From CAYQMF01 sp964418595 (lineage in GTDB: Bacteria; Planctomycetota; UBA1135; UBA2386): a DNA stretch of 64,000 nucleotides. The first letter of the stretch is position 1. Each line of letters begins with the position of its first letter. The translations under genes and the position numbers were made by a program. The DNA lies in NCBI GenBank assembly GCA_964418595.1, contig CAYQMF010000005.1, forward strand, positions 48,702-112,701, written 5' to 3'. Below are positions 36,335 to 46,412 of the stretch, piece by piece. The notes beneath the pieces are model-generated. The model worked only from the letters and a program-made list of their open reading frames with translations. It did no database searches and was not told where the DNA came from.

Positions 36335-37350
36335 GCGGCGCACTCGCACGATCTCCGTCGCGCCTCTCGCCGGCCGTGAAGCTCGCCTGGTTGCCGCTGC
36401 GCTTCGAGCTGGAGCGGGGCGGCGTGCTGCACGGCGGCCAGCTCGCCTACGAGCTGGCAGGTCCCGACGACGGGCCACTGGTCGTCGTGCTGGGCGGCAT
36501 CTCCGCGGGGCGGCACGTCGCCGCGCACGGTGACGATCCGCGGCCGGGGTTCTTCGACGATCTCGTAGGTCCCGGGCGCGCGCTCGACACGGCGCGCGTG
36601 CGCGTGCTCGGGATCGACTTCCTGGGTGGGGCGGGTGCGTCGTCGGGGCCGAGCGCGGGCCCGAGCGCGGACCCGACGGTGGGCGATCCCTTCCCCGACG
36701 TCACGCCCCTCGACCAGGCGAACGCGCTCGCCTGCCTGCTCGACCAGATCGGCGAGGCGCGCGTGCACGCATTCGTCGGCGCGTCGTATGGCGGGATGGT
36801 CGGACTCGCGTTCGCGGCCCGGCATCCGTCGCGCGCGCGGAAGCTCGTGGTGATCGGTGCCGCGGACCGGCCCGATCCGCTGGCGACCGCGTGGCGCAGC
36901 GTGCAGCGCGGGATCGTGGCGTTGGGTTCGCGCAGCGGCGCGCCGACCGAGGCCCTGGCGCTGGCGCGCGCGCTGGCGATGGCGACCTACCGCGGGCGCG
37001 ACGAACTCGCGGCTCGCTTCGCCGGCGCGCCGGCGGAGGTCGAGCGGTACCTGCTGGCGCGCGGCGCGTCGTTCGCCGCGAGCTTCGATCCCGCGGCGTA
37101 TCTCGTGTTGTCGCGGTCGATCGACCTGCATCGCGTGGACCCGGCCGCCGTGGCTGTACCGACGACGCTGGTGGCGTTCGACAGCGATCAACTCGTGCCG
37201 CTCGCGCAGGCGCGCGCGCTGGCCGCGGCGCTCGGCGGCGGTTGTGAGCTGGTGGAGCTGACCTCGCCGTTCGGGCACGACGCGTTCCTGAAGGAGACCG
37301 GTGCGCTCGCGCCGATCCTGCAACGCGCGGTCGCGGGAGGTGCGGCATGA
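36331..37350 (+). CDS. metX: Homoserine O-acyltransferase (MetX type), 339 aa
   Basis: This alpha/beta-hydrolase-fold enzyme transfers an acyl group from acyl-CoA to homoserine, the first committed step to methionine. The nucleophile elbow is GASYGGM (Ser152). The catalytic Asp and His are in FDSDQLVP and FGHDAFL near the C-terminus. The phrase LGGISAGRHV replaces the more common 'HALTGxxH', a variant I associate with the succinyl-CoA-using branch of MetX; acetyl versus succinyl specificity is therefore open. Its ATG overlaps the stop of the homoserine dehydrogenase gene and its stop overlaps the next start, so the three enzymes are translationally coupled behind the SAM riboswitch. Confidence 0.88.
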   Translation: MSGALARSPSRLSPAVKLAWLPLRFELERGGVLHGGQLAYELAGPDDGPLVVVLGGISAGRHVAAHGDDPRPGFFDDLVGPGRALDTARVRVLGIDFLGGAGASSGPSAGPSADPTVGDPFPDVTPLDQANALACLLDQIGEARVHAFVGASYGGMVGLAFAARHPSRARKLVVIGAADRPDPLATAWRSVQRGIVALGSRSGAPTEALALARALAMATYRGRDELAARFAGAPAEVERYLLARGASFAASFDPAAYLVLSRSIDLHRVDPAAVAVPTTLVAFDSDQLVPLAQARALAAALGGGCELVELTSPFGHDAFLKETGALAPILQRAVAGGAA

Positions 37351-38564
37351 GCGCCTTCGACACGAGGCTCGAGACCCGGGCCGTCAGGGCCGCGATCGAC
37401 ACCGACCGCGAGCACGGCGCGGTGGTCCCGCCCCTGCACCTGTCGTCGAACTTCTCGTTCGTCGGCTTCGGCGAGAAGCGCACCTACGACTACACGCGCA
37501 GCGGCAACCCCACCCGCGATCACCTCGCCGCCGCGCTCGCCGACCTCGAGGGCGGCGCGCGCGCGGTCGTGACCTCCACGGGGATGTCGGCGATCGCGCT
37601 CGTGTTGCAGCTCGTGCAACCCGGCGAGCTCGTCGTCGCTCCCCACGACTGCTACGGCGGCACGTTCCGCCTGCTGTCGGCGTGGGCGCGCCGCGGGTCG
37701 TTCCGCGTCGAGTTCGTCGACCAGGGCGACGACGTCGCGCTCGCGCGTGTCCTTGCCCAGCGACCGCGCCTCGTCTGGCTGGAAACGCCGAGCAACCCGC
37801 TCCTGCGCGTGGTCGACATCGACAAGGTCGCTACCCGCGCGCGGGCGGTGGGGGCGATCACGGTCGCCGACAACACCTTCCTATCGCCGGTGCTGCAGCA
37901 GCCGCTGGCGCTGGGCGCCGACGTCGTCGTGCACTCGACGACGAAGTACATCAACGGTCACAGCGACGTGGTCGGTGGCGCGGTGGTGGCGGCCGACAAG
38001 GCGCTCGGCGAGGAACTCGCGTGGTGGGCGAACTGCGTCGGGATCACCGGCGCGCCGTTCGATGCGTTCCTCACCCTGCGCGGCCTGCGCACCCTGCCCC
38101 TGCGCATGCGGGAGCACGAGGCCAATGCCGGCCGGGTCGCCGCGCTCCTCGCCGCGCACCCGGAGGTCGAGCGCGTCCACTACCCGGGCCTGTCCACCGA
38201 CCCTGGTCATGCCCTTGCGAAGCGCCAGCAGCGGGGCTTCGGCGGCATGGTGAGCTTCGCGCTGCGTGGCGGCGAGCCGGCGGTGCGCGCCTTCCTCGTG
38301 GGGCTCGCGCACTTCACCCTCGCCGAGTCGCTGGGCGGAGTCGAGAGCCTGGTCGCGCACCCCGCGACCATGACGCATGCGTCGATGGAACCGGCGGCAC
38401 GGGCCCGGGCGGGGATCGGCGACGGCCTGCTGCGGCTGTCGGTCGGGATCGAGGCGGCGGACGACCTGTGCGCCGACCTGACCGCGGGGCTGCGGCGCGT
38501 CGCGGAATCGCGCGATCGCGCGAAATTGTCCGCACCGGCACGGATTGTCGGCGGCCGCTCATGA
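37347..38564 (+). CDS. metB: Cystathionine gamma-synthase / O-acylhomoserine sulfhydrylase family enzyme, 405 aa
   Basis: A pyridoxal-phosphate enzyme of the Cys/Met metabolism family. The PLP-binding lysine is in HSTTKYINGHSDV (Lys200). Other family landmarks are YDYTRSGNPTRD near the N-terminus, STGMSAI and YGGTFRLL around the cofactor, ETPSNP, and LAESLGGVESLVAHPATMTH near the C-terminus. The reaction joins an O-acylhomoserine with cysteine (to cystathionine) or with sulfide (to homocysteine). The family cannot be split reliably by eye, so metB is the best but not certain name. It is coupled to metX by ATGA and to the following 96-aa gene by ATGA. Expression should follow the SAM riboswitch. 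Confidence 0.88.
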   Translation: MSAFDTRLETRAVRAAIDTDREHGAVVPPLHLSSNFSFVGFGEKRTYDYTRSGNPTRDHLAAALADLEGGARAVVTSTGMSAIALVLQLVQPGELVVAPHDCYGGTFRLLSAWARRGSFRVEFVDQGDDVALARVLAQRPRLVWLETPSNPLLRVVDIDKVATRARAVGAITVADNTFLSPVLQQPLALGADVVVHSTTKYINGHSDVVGGAVVAADKALGEELAWWANCVGITGAPFDAFLTLRGLRTLPLRMREHEANAGRVAALLAAHPEVERVHYPGLSTDPGHALAKRQQRGFGGMVSFALRGGEPAVRAFLVGLAHFTLAESLGGVESLVAHPATMTHASMEPAARARAGIGDGLLRLSVGIEAADDLCADLTAGLRRVAESRDRAKLSAPARIVGGRS

Positions 38565-38851
38565 GCACCCAGCCCCAGACCTCCGTCCTTCACGCCGCCC
38601 GCGCCTGGGCGCAGACCGCCAACGACGCGCAGATCACGAACGCGCACCGGCTCCTCCGCGTTGCCACCGAGGCGTCGGATCCGGCGGTGATCCTGCGCAT
38701 GCTGTTCCGCGCCGACACGGCGGTCGCGTACGCCGCGCTGGTGGAGTCGTTCTTCCCCACGCAGCCGGGCCGCGCCGAAGTGGACGCGTTCCTGCGCGAG
38801 GTCGTCGCGACCCGTCCGGTCGCGACGACGGCCGAGCCCGTCGCGGTGTAG
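38561..38851 (+). CDS. Unknown small protein in the methionine operon, 96 aa
   Basis: The ATG at 38561 overlaps the TGA of the metB-type gene, so translation should be coupled. The protein is helical throughout (ITNAHRLLRVATEASDPAVI, VAYAALVESFF), with no Cys, no metal site, no membrane segment and no signal peptide. Length and composition do not match known methionine enzymes. Because it ends the SAM-controlled operon, it may be an accessory or regulatory subunit for one of the enzymes, or a structural partner. This is inferred only from position. The next gene begins 40 bases later with its own candidate -10 box. Confidence 0.7.
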   Translation: MSTQPQTSVLHAARAWAQTANDAQITNAHRLLRVATEASDPAVILRMLFRADTAVAYAALVESFFPTQPGRAEVDAFLREVVATRPVATTAEPVAV

Positions 38852-38879
38852 AAGTCTGCGGTCGCGGCGACGCGCCGCC

Positions 38880-38885
38880 TAGACT
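38880..38885 (+). promoter_or_regulatory. Possible -10 box TAGACT close to the helicase start
   Basis: TAGACT ends only 6 bases before the ATG at 38892, so any transcript from it would be leaderless or nearly so. No -35 is clear. Confidence 0.35.
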
Positions 38886-38891
38886 GCGCGG

Positions 38892-41062
38892 ATGGATCCG
38901 CTCCTCGCCGACCTGAACGACGCGCAGCAGCGCGCGGTCCTGCACGGGTCGGGGCCGCTGATGGTGGTGGCCGGCGCCGGCTCCGGGAAGACGCGGGTCG
39001 TCACCCGCCGCATCGCGCGCATCATCCGCGACGGCGCAGACCCCGGCTCGATCCTCGCGGTGACCTTCACCAACAAGGCGGCCGGCGAGATGGCCCGGCG
39101 CGTGCGCGCGCTCGAGGGGGGCTACGTGCGCGTGGCGACCTTCCACTCGGCGTGCGCGCGCTTCCTCCGCCAGGACGGACACCACCTCGGCTACCCGAGC
39201 GGGTTCACGATCTACGACACCTACGATCGCGACTCCGGGATCAAGACCCTGCTCGCGGACCTCGGCATCCGCACCAAGGTGACGGCCGGCGAGATCGGAC
39301 GACGGATCTCGCGCCTGAAGAACGAGGGCATCCGCCCGGGGGAGTTCGATGGCGGCCACAGCGAACTCGACGAGGTCGTGCAGCGCGTGTACCCGCAGTA
39401 CCAGCAGAAGCTGAAGCAGCACGCGGCGATGGACTTCGACGACCTGCTGCTGGTGTTCCACGACCTGCTCGTGGAGTTCCCGGCGGTGGCGGAGGCGTAC
39501 CAGCGGCGCTTCCGGCACGTGCTGGTCGACGAGTTCCAGGACACCAACCGCGTGCAGTACGCGATCGCCAGGACGCTGGGCGGCGGGCCGGAGCGCAACC
39601 TGTGCGTGGTCGGCGACCCCGACCAGTCGATTTACCGCTTCCGCGGCGCGGAGATCGGCAACCTGCTCGGCTTCCAGGACGACTTCACGGACACGACCGT
39701 GATCCGCCTCGAGGCCAACTACCGCTCGACGGCGACCATCCTGCGCGCGGCGCAGGCGGTGATCGAGAACAACAAGGAGCGGCTGGCCAAGACGCTGCTG
39801 CCGGTACGCGAGGCTGGCGAGCAGCTCGGGTTCTACGTGGCGAACTCGGCGGAGGAGGAGGCGCGGTTCGTGTGCCGCGGCGTGGCGGCGCGGCTGGCCG
39901 AGGGCGTGTCGCCGGAGGAGCTGGCGGTCTTCTATCGCGCCCATCACCAGAGCCGTTCGTTCGAGGAGCAGTTCCGCCGCGCGGGCATCGACTACAAGCT
40001 GGTCGGCGGCGTGACCTTCTACGATCGTCGCGAGATCAAGGACCTGCTCGCCTACCTGCGCGTGACCACCAACCCGCTCGACGACGTGAGCATGGAGCGG
40101 ATCATCAACACGCCGCCACGCGGGATCGGGCCCACGACCCTGCAGGCGCTGCGGGCGCGCGCCGCCGCGGAGGGGATGTCGTTGTGCGAGGCCGTGCTCG
40201 ACGAGACGGTGCGCGCCGAGCAGAAGCCGAAGGCGCGCGGCAAGCTCGCGGAACTGGCTGCCGCGATCGAGGCCGCGCGCGTGCAGGCGCCCACGAGCGC
40301 GCGCGGCGCGCTGGACGCGATCCTCGCGCACACCGGCTACGTCGAGTTCGCGTGCACCCTCGGCGACCTCGCCGACTACAGCCGCGAAGAGAACATCCAG
40401 GAGCTGGTGTCCGATGCCGAACTGCACGACACCGGCGAAGGCGGCGGTCTCCCCGGCTGGCTGCAGATCGTGGCGCTGCTCACGTCGGAGGACCTCGCCG
40501 GCGACCAGCCCTCCGTGACGCTGATGACCGTGCACGCCTCGAAGGGCCTCGAGTTCGAGCACGTGTGGCTCACGGGGCTCGAAGAGGGCGTCTTCCCGCA
40601 CTCGCGCGCGCAGGGCAGCGACGCCGAGCTGGAGGAGGAGCGGCGGCTGATGTACGTGGCGATGACGCGGGCCAAGACCACGCTCACCTTGAGCCGCGCC
40701 AAGGTGCGCACGGTGGCGGGGCAGATGGACCGGCAGATGGCGTCACGCTTCCTGCGCGAGATCCCCGCGGACTGCACGACGCGGGCCTTCGAGAGCGGCG
40801 AGCACTACGTGGCCACGCGGGACGGCGCAGAGGATTCCGGCGGCGACGCGGGCGGCGACGACGCGGCGGTGACGCGGCTGTCCGGCGACAACCTGCGCCT
40901 GGGGATGACGGTCGTGCACCCCGTGTACGGACGCGGCGTGGTGCTGCGCACTGCCGGGCGCGGCGTGCAGGCGCGCGTGCTGGTGCGCTTCGGCGACGAC
41001 GCCGAGCGCAACCTCCTGCTGGAGTACGCAAACCTGCGGGTCGAGGGAGACGACACGGCGTG

Positions 41063-41066
<4 letters not shown>
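38892..41066 (+). CDS. UvrD/PcrA-type DNA helicase, 724 aa
   Basis: A superfamily 1 3'-to-5' DNA helicase. Motif Q/I is LNDAQQRAVLHGSG then AGAGSGKTR (28-35), Ia is AVTFTNKAAGEM, motif II is VLVDEFQDTNRVQY, III is VVGDPDQSIYRFRGA, IV is EANYRSTATIL, V is VTLMTVHASKGLEFEHVWL and VI is EEERRLMYVAMTRAK. The C-terminus (GMTVVHPVYGRGVVL, about 670-690) is the Tudor-like tail of PcrA/UvrD that binds RNA polymerase. The length matches the family. Such enzymes act in nucleotide excision repair, replication restart and transcription-coupled repair. The stop overlaps the GTG start of the next gene, so they are cotranscribed. Confidence 0.93.
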
Positions 41067-41950
<884 letters not shown>

Positions 41951-42011
41951 CATCATCGGGGAGGCGGGCCGCGGTCGTTCGGTCGAGCGAGCCGCGGCCG
42001 GAACGAGGGTT

Positions 42012-42040
42012 TTGCCAACCCTGTTGCGTGCGCGTAGAGT
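42012..42040 (+). promoter_or_regulatory. Candidate promoter for the FHA-CAP gene
   Basis: TTGCCA (42012-42017), a 17-base spacer and TAGAGT (42035-42040) form a reasonable housekeeping promoter, with the start codon about 90 bases downstream. Confidence 0.45.
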
Positions 42041-42129
42041 CTGGCCGCCCCGGACGGAAGCCCGGGGCTGGCGCCTGCCTCGCCCTTCGTCTGCAACCCG
42101 GGCCCGGTCCGGGGTGCCTGCACTCTCGC

Positions 42130-45015
42130 ATGCTCACGTTCCAGATCCTCGACGGCGGGGAGGTCCTGACGTTCACGCTGGAGGACCGGCCGATCACCAT
42201 CGGCACGGACCCGACCTGCGATGTACGCCTCCGGTGCGATGGCGTGGCGCCGGTGCACGCGCGCGTCGAGCCCTTCGCGCGCGACGGCGAAGTGCAGTGG
42301 AAGCTCGTCGATCTCGGCAGCGAGGGTGGCACGCGGCGCAACGGCGAACGCGTCGCGCAGGTGGCACTGTCGGTCGGCGATCGCATCGAGATCGGCGACG
42401 CGGCGCTCATCCTCGGCAAGCGGGTGCTGCGGCAGGCCACCGCCAGGGATGTCCTCGACGAGGGGCTGCGTCCCCGCGTGCGCCGACGCGCAGCCGCGCC
42501 GAGCGGCAGGCCGTGGCTGCCCATCGCGTTGGGTGCGGCGGGCGGGCTGACGACGCTGGCGTGGCTGCTCGGCGTGTTCGACGGCGCGCCGGGTGGCCTG
42601 CGCGCGGCGCCGGAGTTGATCGCGCGCGGCGAGTGGGATCAGGCGACGCGCACGCTCGAGAGCCTGCGGGCCTGGGCGGGTGCCGATCGTGCGCGCCTCG
42701 CGCAGATCGAGCCGGTCGCGGCGGAGCTGTCGCGCGCGCTGGCGCTCGTGGCGCGGCTCGAGGCGGAGGCGAGGGTCGATGCGGCGGAGATGAGCCCGGG
42801 CGAGCAGATCCAGGCGCTGAAGGCGCGCGCCGAGCGATCGACCGACGCCGGCGAGCGGGCCGCGATCCGCACGGTGCTCAGCCGCCTCGCGGACCTGCGC
42901 CTCGCGGCGCCGCCGTCGACCCGCGCGCGCCACGATGCGACGGAGGCGTCGTCCCCGAGCGGCGGTGCCGAGGTGGCCCGCGCCCGACCCGTGGAGCGCG
43001 AGTCGACCCCGCCCCCCGACGCCCGGGCGTCGACAGCGGCTGCCGGCGCCTCGGCGGCCCCGAACACGCCGAGTGGCGATGGGTTCGCCCGCGCGCAGGC
43101 GGCGTTCGCCAGCGGTCACCTTCGCGATGCGGCGCGCGCGCTCGACGGCGCCGACGCGACCGACCCCAAGGTCGCCGACCTGCGCGCGGCGATCGCGACG
43201 CGCGCGGACGAGCTGGCTGCGGAGTGGGTGAAGACCGGCGAGGAACTCGTGGCGCTGGGCTTCTCCGGCGATGCGGCGGCGATGCTCCGCCAGCGCGCGG
43301 GCGAGCTGCCCCCGGAACAGGGCGACGCCATGGCGGCGCGGGCGGCCGAGCTGGCCGCGATCGCGATCCCGTCGGTGGCGCCGGCGCCGCCGCCCGTGGC
43401 GACGGATCCGCTGCGGACGCTGCTGCGCGGCGTGGAGAGCGCGGAGGCCGCGTTCGCCGCGGGGGCGTTCGCGGAGGCTCGCTCGCTGTTCGTCGACACC
43501 GCCGAGAAGGTCGCGGGGCGCGACGCGAAGTTCGCGGCGGAGCTGCGCACGCGCGCCGAGGACTGCGCGCTTCTCACCGGGCTGCACACCGCCGTGGCCG
43601 ACCGGCTGGTCAAGGGTGGCAAGCCGGAGGTGACGTTCGCAGATGGTCACCGCGCGCGCCTCGTCGACTGCACTTCGACGGGGCTGCGCTTCAGCGGTGA
43701 CGGCGGGGAGGAGGTCGTCGCCTGGCCCGACCTGCCGCCGACCGCGGTCGACACGATCCTGCGTGGCCTCGATGCGCCGGCGGATGCGTACCTCGGCGCG
43801 GCCGTACTCGCACTGACGCACGGCGACCCGGGTTCGGCCGAGGCCCGCCTGGTGAGCGCGGCGCGCAAGGATGCCGGCGCCAAGGGGCGGACCGACGCGA
43901 TGCTCGCGCGCGTTCGCGGCGAGAGCGTGCCGCCCGGGGGCTACAAGATCGAGGGCGGTGGCGTGGTCGCGGCGACCGCGGCGACTCCACTCGCGCGCGA
44001 GATCGAATCGCGGCTCGAGAACGCGCTGCGGCAGCGCGACGCGAAGGCGCGCGAGGCGGTCCTGGCCGACCTGCTGGCGCGTGGCCCGGAGCACCTCGAT
44101 GCGGTCGTGTCGGTGTTGCGGCGCGTGCAGGCGACGCTCGCCAACAAGCTGCAGAGCCACCCGCTGAAGAAGAACTGGGACAAGGTCGGCGCCGAGCGCG
44201 ACCGGCTCGACGCGGCGCGCGCGCACGCGCTCGAGTTGATCTTCGACGAGGTGAAGTACTTCTATCCCTACAAGCCGCCGGCGGTCTCCGCCGACCAGGC
44301 CAAGCTGTACGCCGCGGTGCAGCGCGAGGTCGACGTGCGCGTCAAGGCCGTGCGCGACGTGTGGGAGGACTCGAAGGTCAAGGTGCCGATTCCCGCGACG
44401 GTCGCCGTGGAAGTCGAGAAGCTGCGCTGGGTGAGCACGGTCCTGGATGGATTCGGGGAGCGTTCCGATGGCGTGCTGGCACGCGTGCGCTGGGCGCAGT
44501 CGCTGCCAGCCGAGCCGACACTCACGGTGCAGAACTTCTGTCGTGACCCGTTGGAGCTCGAGGCGTGGCACCTGGCTCGCCGTGTCGAAGCGCTCAACAA
44601 GGCCCGCCTCGCGGCGCTGTCGCCCGCGGAGCGCGAACAGCTCGAGGTCACCAACGCGTACCGTCGGCAGATGGGGCGCCGGCCGCTGGTGGTCGACATG
44701 CGCATCCTCGCGGCGGCGCGTGGTCACTGCGACGAGATGGAGCGGCTCGGGTACTTCGGCCACTTCTCACCGACTCCCGGTCTGCGCTCGCCGTACGAGC
44801 GGATGCGCGCCGCCAACTACGCGCACGGCAGCAGCGAGAACATCGCCAGCAACGGCTCGGCGACCGGCGCGCACGACGCGTGGCTGCATTCGTCGGGGCA
44901 CCACCGCAACATCCTCGGTCCGCTGCACACGGAGTTCGCGTGCGGCCAGCGCGGGCGCTTGTGGACCCAGAATTTCGGCGCCGGCCGGGACTTCGAGCGC
45001 GAGTTGCCCGAGTAA
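42130..45015 (+). CDS. FHA-transmembrane-CAP domain protein, 961 aa
   Basis: The ATG at 42130 gives an FHA-like domain (about 1-95): ITIGTDPTCDVRL then VAPVHARV. The Arg after Gly and the Ser/Arg before His that bind phosphothreonine in classical FHA domains are replaced (Thr26, Ala40, Pro41), so phospho-binding may be lost. One membrane segment follows (about 128-149). The large external part has an Ala-rich low-complexity linker, helical repeats and a second beta region. The C-terminus (about 830-955) is a clear CAP/SCP domain: TNAYRRQMGRRPL, YFGHFSPT, SSENIAS, HDAWLHSSGHHRNIL and LWTQNFG. CAP domains act outside the cell in binding or proteolysis. The next gene encodes a second FHA-membrane protein, so the two probably work together. 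Confidence 0.85.
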   Translation: MLTFQILDGGEVLTFTLEDRPITIGTDPTCDVRLRCDGVAPVHARVEPFARDGEVQWKLVDLGSEGGTRRNGERVAQVALSVGDRIEIGDAALILGKRVLRQATARDVLDEGLRPRVRRRAAAPSGRPWLPIALGAAGGLTTLAWLLGVFDGAPGGLRAAPELIARGEWDQATRTLESLRAWAGADRARLAQIEPVAAELSRALALVARLEAEARVDAAEMSPGEQIQALKARAERSTDAGERAAIRTVLSRLADLRLAAPPSTRARHDATEASSPSGGAEVARARPVERESTPPPDARASTAAAGASAAPNTPSGDGFARAQAAFASGHLRDAARALDGADATDPKVADLRAAIATRADELAAEWVKTGEELVALGFSGDAAAMLRQRAGELPPEQGDAMAARAAELAAIAIPSVAPAPPPVATDPLRTLLRGVESAEAAFAAGAFAEARSLFVDTAEKVAGRDAKFAAELRTRAEDCALLTGLHTAVADRLVKGGKPEVTFADGHRARLVDCTSTGLRFSGDGGEEVVAWPDLPPTAVDTILRGLDAPADAYLGAAVLALTHGDPGSAEARLVSAARKDAGAKGRTDAMLARVRGESVPPGGYKIEGGGVVAATAATPLAREIESRLENALRQRDAKAREAVLADLLARGPEHLDAVVSVLRRVQATLANKLQSHPLKKNWDKVGAERDRLDAARAHALELIFDEVKYFYPYKPPAVSADQAKLYAAVQREVDVRVKAVRDVWEDSKVKVPIPATVAVEVEKLRWVSTVLDGFGERSDGVLARVRWAQSLPAEPTLTVQNFCRDPLELEAWHLARRVEALNKARLAALSPAEREQLEVTNAYRRQMGRRPLVVDMRILAAARGHCDEMERLGYFGHFSPTPGLRSPYERMRAANYAHGSSENIASNGSATGAHDAWLHSSGHHRNILGPLHTEFACGQRGRLWTQNFGAGRDFERELPE

Positions 45016-45088
45016 GATCCGCCGCGATCGGGCGACAGCGGCGGGCCATCCTGGTGCGACCGCGAGCTTCCTCAGCGATCGCAATCCC

Positions 45089-46408
45089 TTGGCTCGGTTC
45101 AAGATCTTCGTCGACGGCGAGGTGTCGCTGTACGACATCCTCGACGACCAGTGCACGGTGGGTCGCGGGCGGAGCAATTCGATCCGGGTCGATGCCGAGG
45201 GTATCGCCGACACGCTGGCGCGCGTGTCGTGCGAGGGCGGCAGGGTCTTCATCGCGCCCATCGCCGGCGTGGCGTTGCGCGTCGATGGCGAAGTGGTCGA
45301 CACGCGTTGCCGTCTGTGGCACGGCAGCCGGGTGGAACTCGGCGCCGCGGCCGCGCTCGAGTTCGTGGACCCGGCGGCGCGGCGGCCGGCGCTACAGCCG
45401 GCCCAGGGAGCACAGCCGGTGGCGCCCGCGATCCCTGCCGCACCGTCGAGCGGGGCGACCCCGCGGGAGATCGTCGTGCCGAGCGTCGCGAGCGAGCGCC
45501 GCGACCGCGCGCAACGGCGCGAACGTGTCGCTGGGCGGCAGCGCCCGATCGATCGTCCGGGGGCGCGCCCGGCGTGGCACCTGTTCAGCGGCCTGATCCT
45601 GCTCGCGCTCACGCTGGTGTGGATCTCGATCCGGCTCGCCACCGGCGCCGGCGGTGGCCAGAGCGCCCCCGACCTGCTGGCGCTGGCCGAGACCCAGCAC
45701 GCGCGCGGCAACCTGCAACTCGCGCTGCGCACCGCCGAGACGGCAGCCGCGCGCGCGGAGGGCGACGCGGCGTTGTCGGCGGCGATCGAAGCGTTCGCGA
45801 CCAAGACGCGCGCCGCCCTGCAGCGGGCGAGCGACATCGAAGACCTCGACCTGGCTCGACACGCGGCAGAGAACCTGCGGGTCTTCGAGCGGGCCTACCT
45901 GATCGCGGAGCCGACCCATCGCGCCGCGTGTCGCGAACTCGTGCGGCTCGCCGACCGCTGGCTCGGTCGCTACCGCGCGGTGTGCGAGCGCCACGACGAG
46001 GGGCGCGCGATGGTGGCGACCGTCGCCGACCTGCGCGCCCGCTACGCGCCCGCCGCGGCGCTGGAGGAGCCGGAGAACGTCGAGGACGTGCTGTTCGCGG
46101 CGCTGCGCGCCACGCGTCTGAAGCGACCGCGCTATCGCGAGGCGCTCGAGCGACTCGACGAGTACCTCGCACGGCGTGGTCCCGACGCCGACGTCGCGCG
46201 CGCGCGCGCGTACCGCGACGAACAGGAGCGCGCGGGGCGCGAGTGGCTGGACGGCCAGATCCGGCTCCTGCGCCGCGAGTGGGAGCGCGGCCGCACCGAC
46301 ACCGTGCTCACCGAGCTGCGCTACCTGATCGACGAGAACGTGCCCACCGCGTGGTGCGCCGAACTCGAAGCGCTCGACCGGACCTGGCGCGCCGAAGCCG
46401 GGCGCTGA
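45089..46408 (+). CDS. FHA-transmembrane protein with helical external domain, 439 aa
   Basis: The likely start is a TTG at 45089. No ATG or GTG in frame lies between it and the end of the previous gene, and translation gives a well-formed FHA domain at once. The FHA region (about 1-95) has TVGRGRSNSIRVD, with the Gly-Arg pair kept, but the usual Ser-x-x-His is replaced (IADTLARVS). A Pro/Arg-rich linker leads to one membrane segment (about 165-183, LFSGLILLALTLVWISIRL). The outer part is helical with TPR-like pairs (LALAETQHARGNLQLALRTA, ENLRVFERAYLIAEPTHRAA). It sits 73 bases after the FHA-CAP gene and tail-to-tail with the kelch gene. Confidence 0.78.
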   Translation: MARFKIFVDGEVSLYDILDDQCTVGRGRSNSIRVDAEGIADTLARVSCEGGRVFIAPIAGVALRVDGEVVDTRCRLWHGSRVELGAAAALEFVDPAARRPALQPAQGAQPVAPAIPAAPSSGATPREIVVPSVASERRDRAQRRERVAGRQRPIDRPGARPAWHLFSGLILLALTLVWISIRLATGAGGGQSAPDLLALAETQHARGNLQLALRTAETAAARAEGDAALSAAIEAFATKTRAALQRASDIEDLDLARHAAENLRVFERAYLIAEPTHRAACRELVRLADRWLGRYRAVCERHDEGRAMVATVADLRARYAPAAALEEPENVEDVLFAALRATRLKRPRYREALERLDEYLARRGPDADVARARAYRDEQERAGREWLDGQIRLLRREWERGRTDTVLTELRYLIDENVPTAWCAELEALDRTWRAEAGR

Positions 46409-46412
46409 CCGC

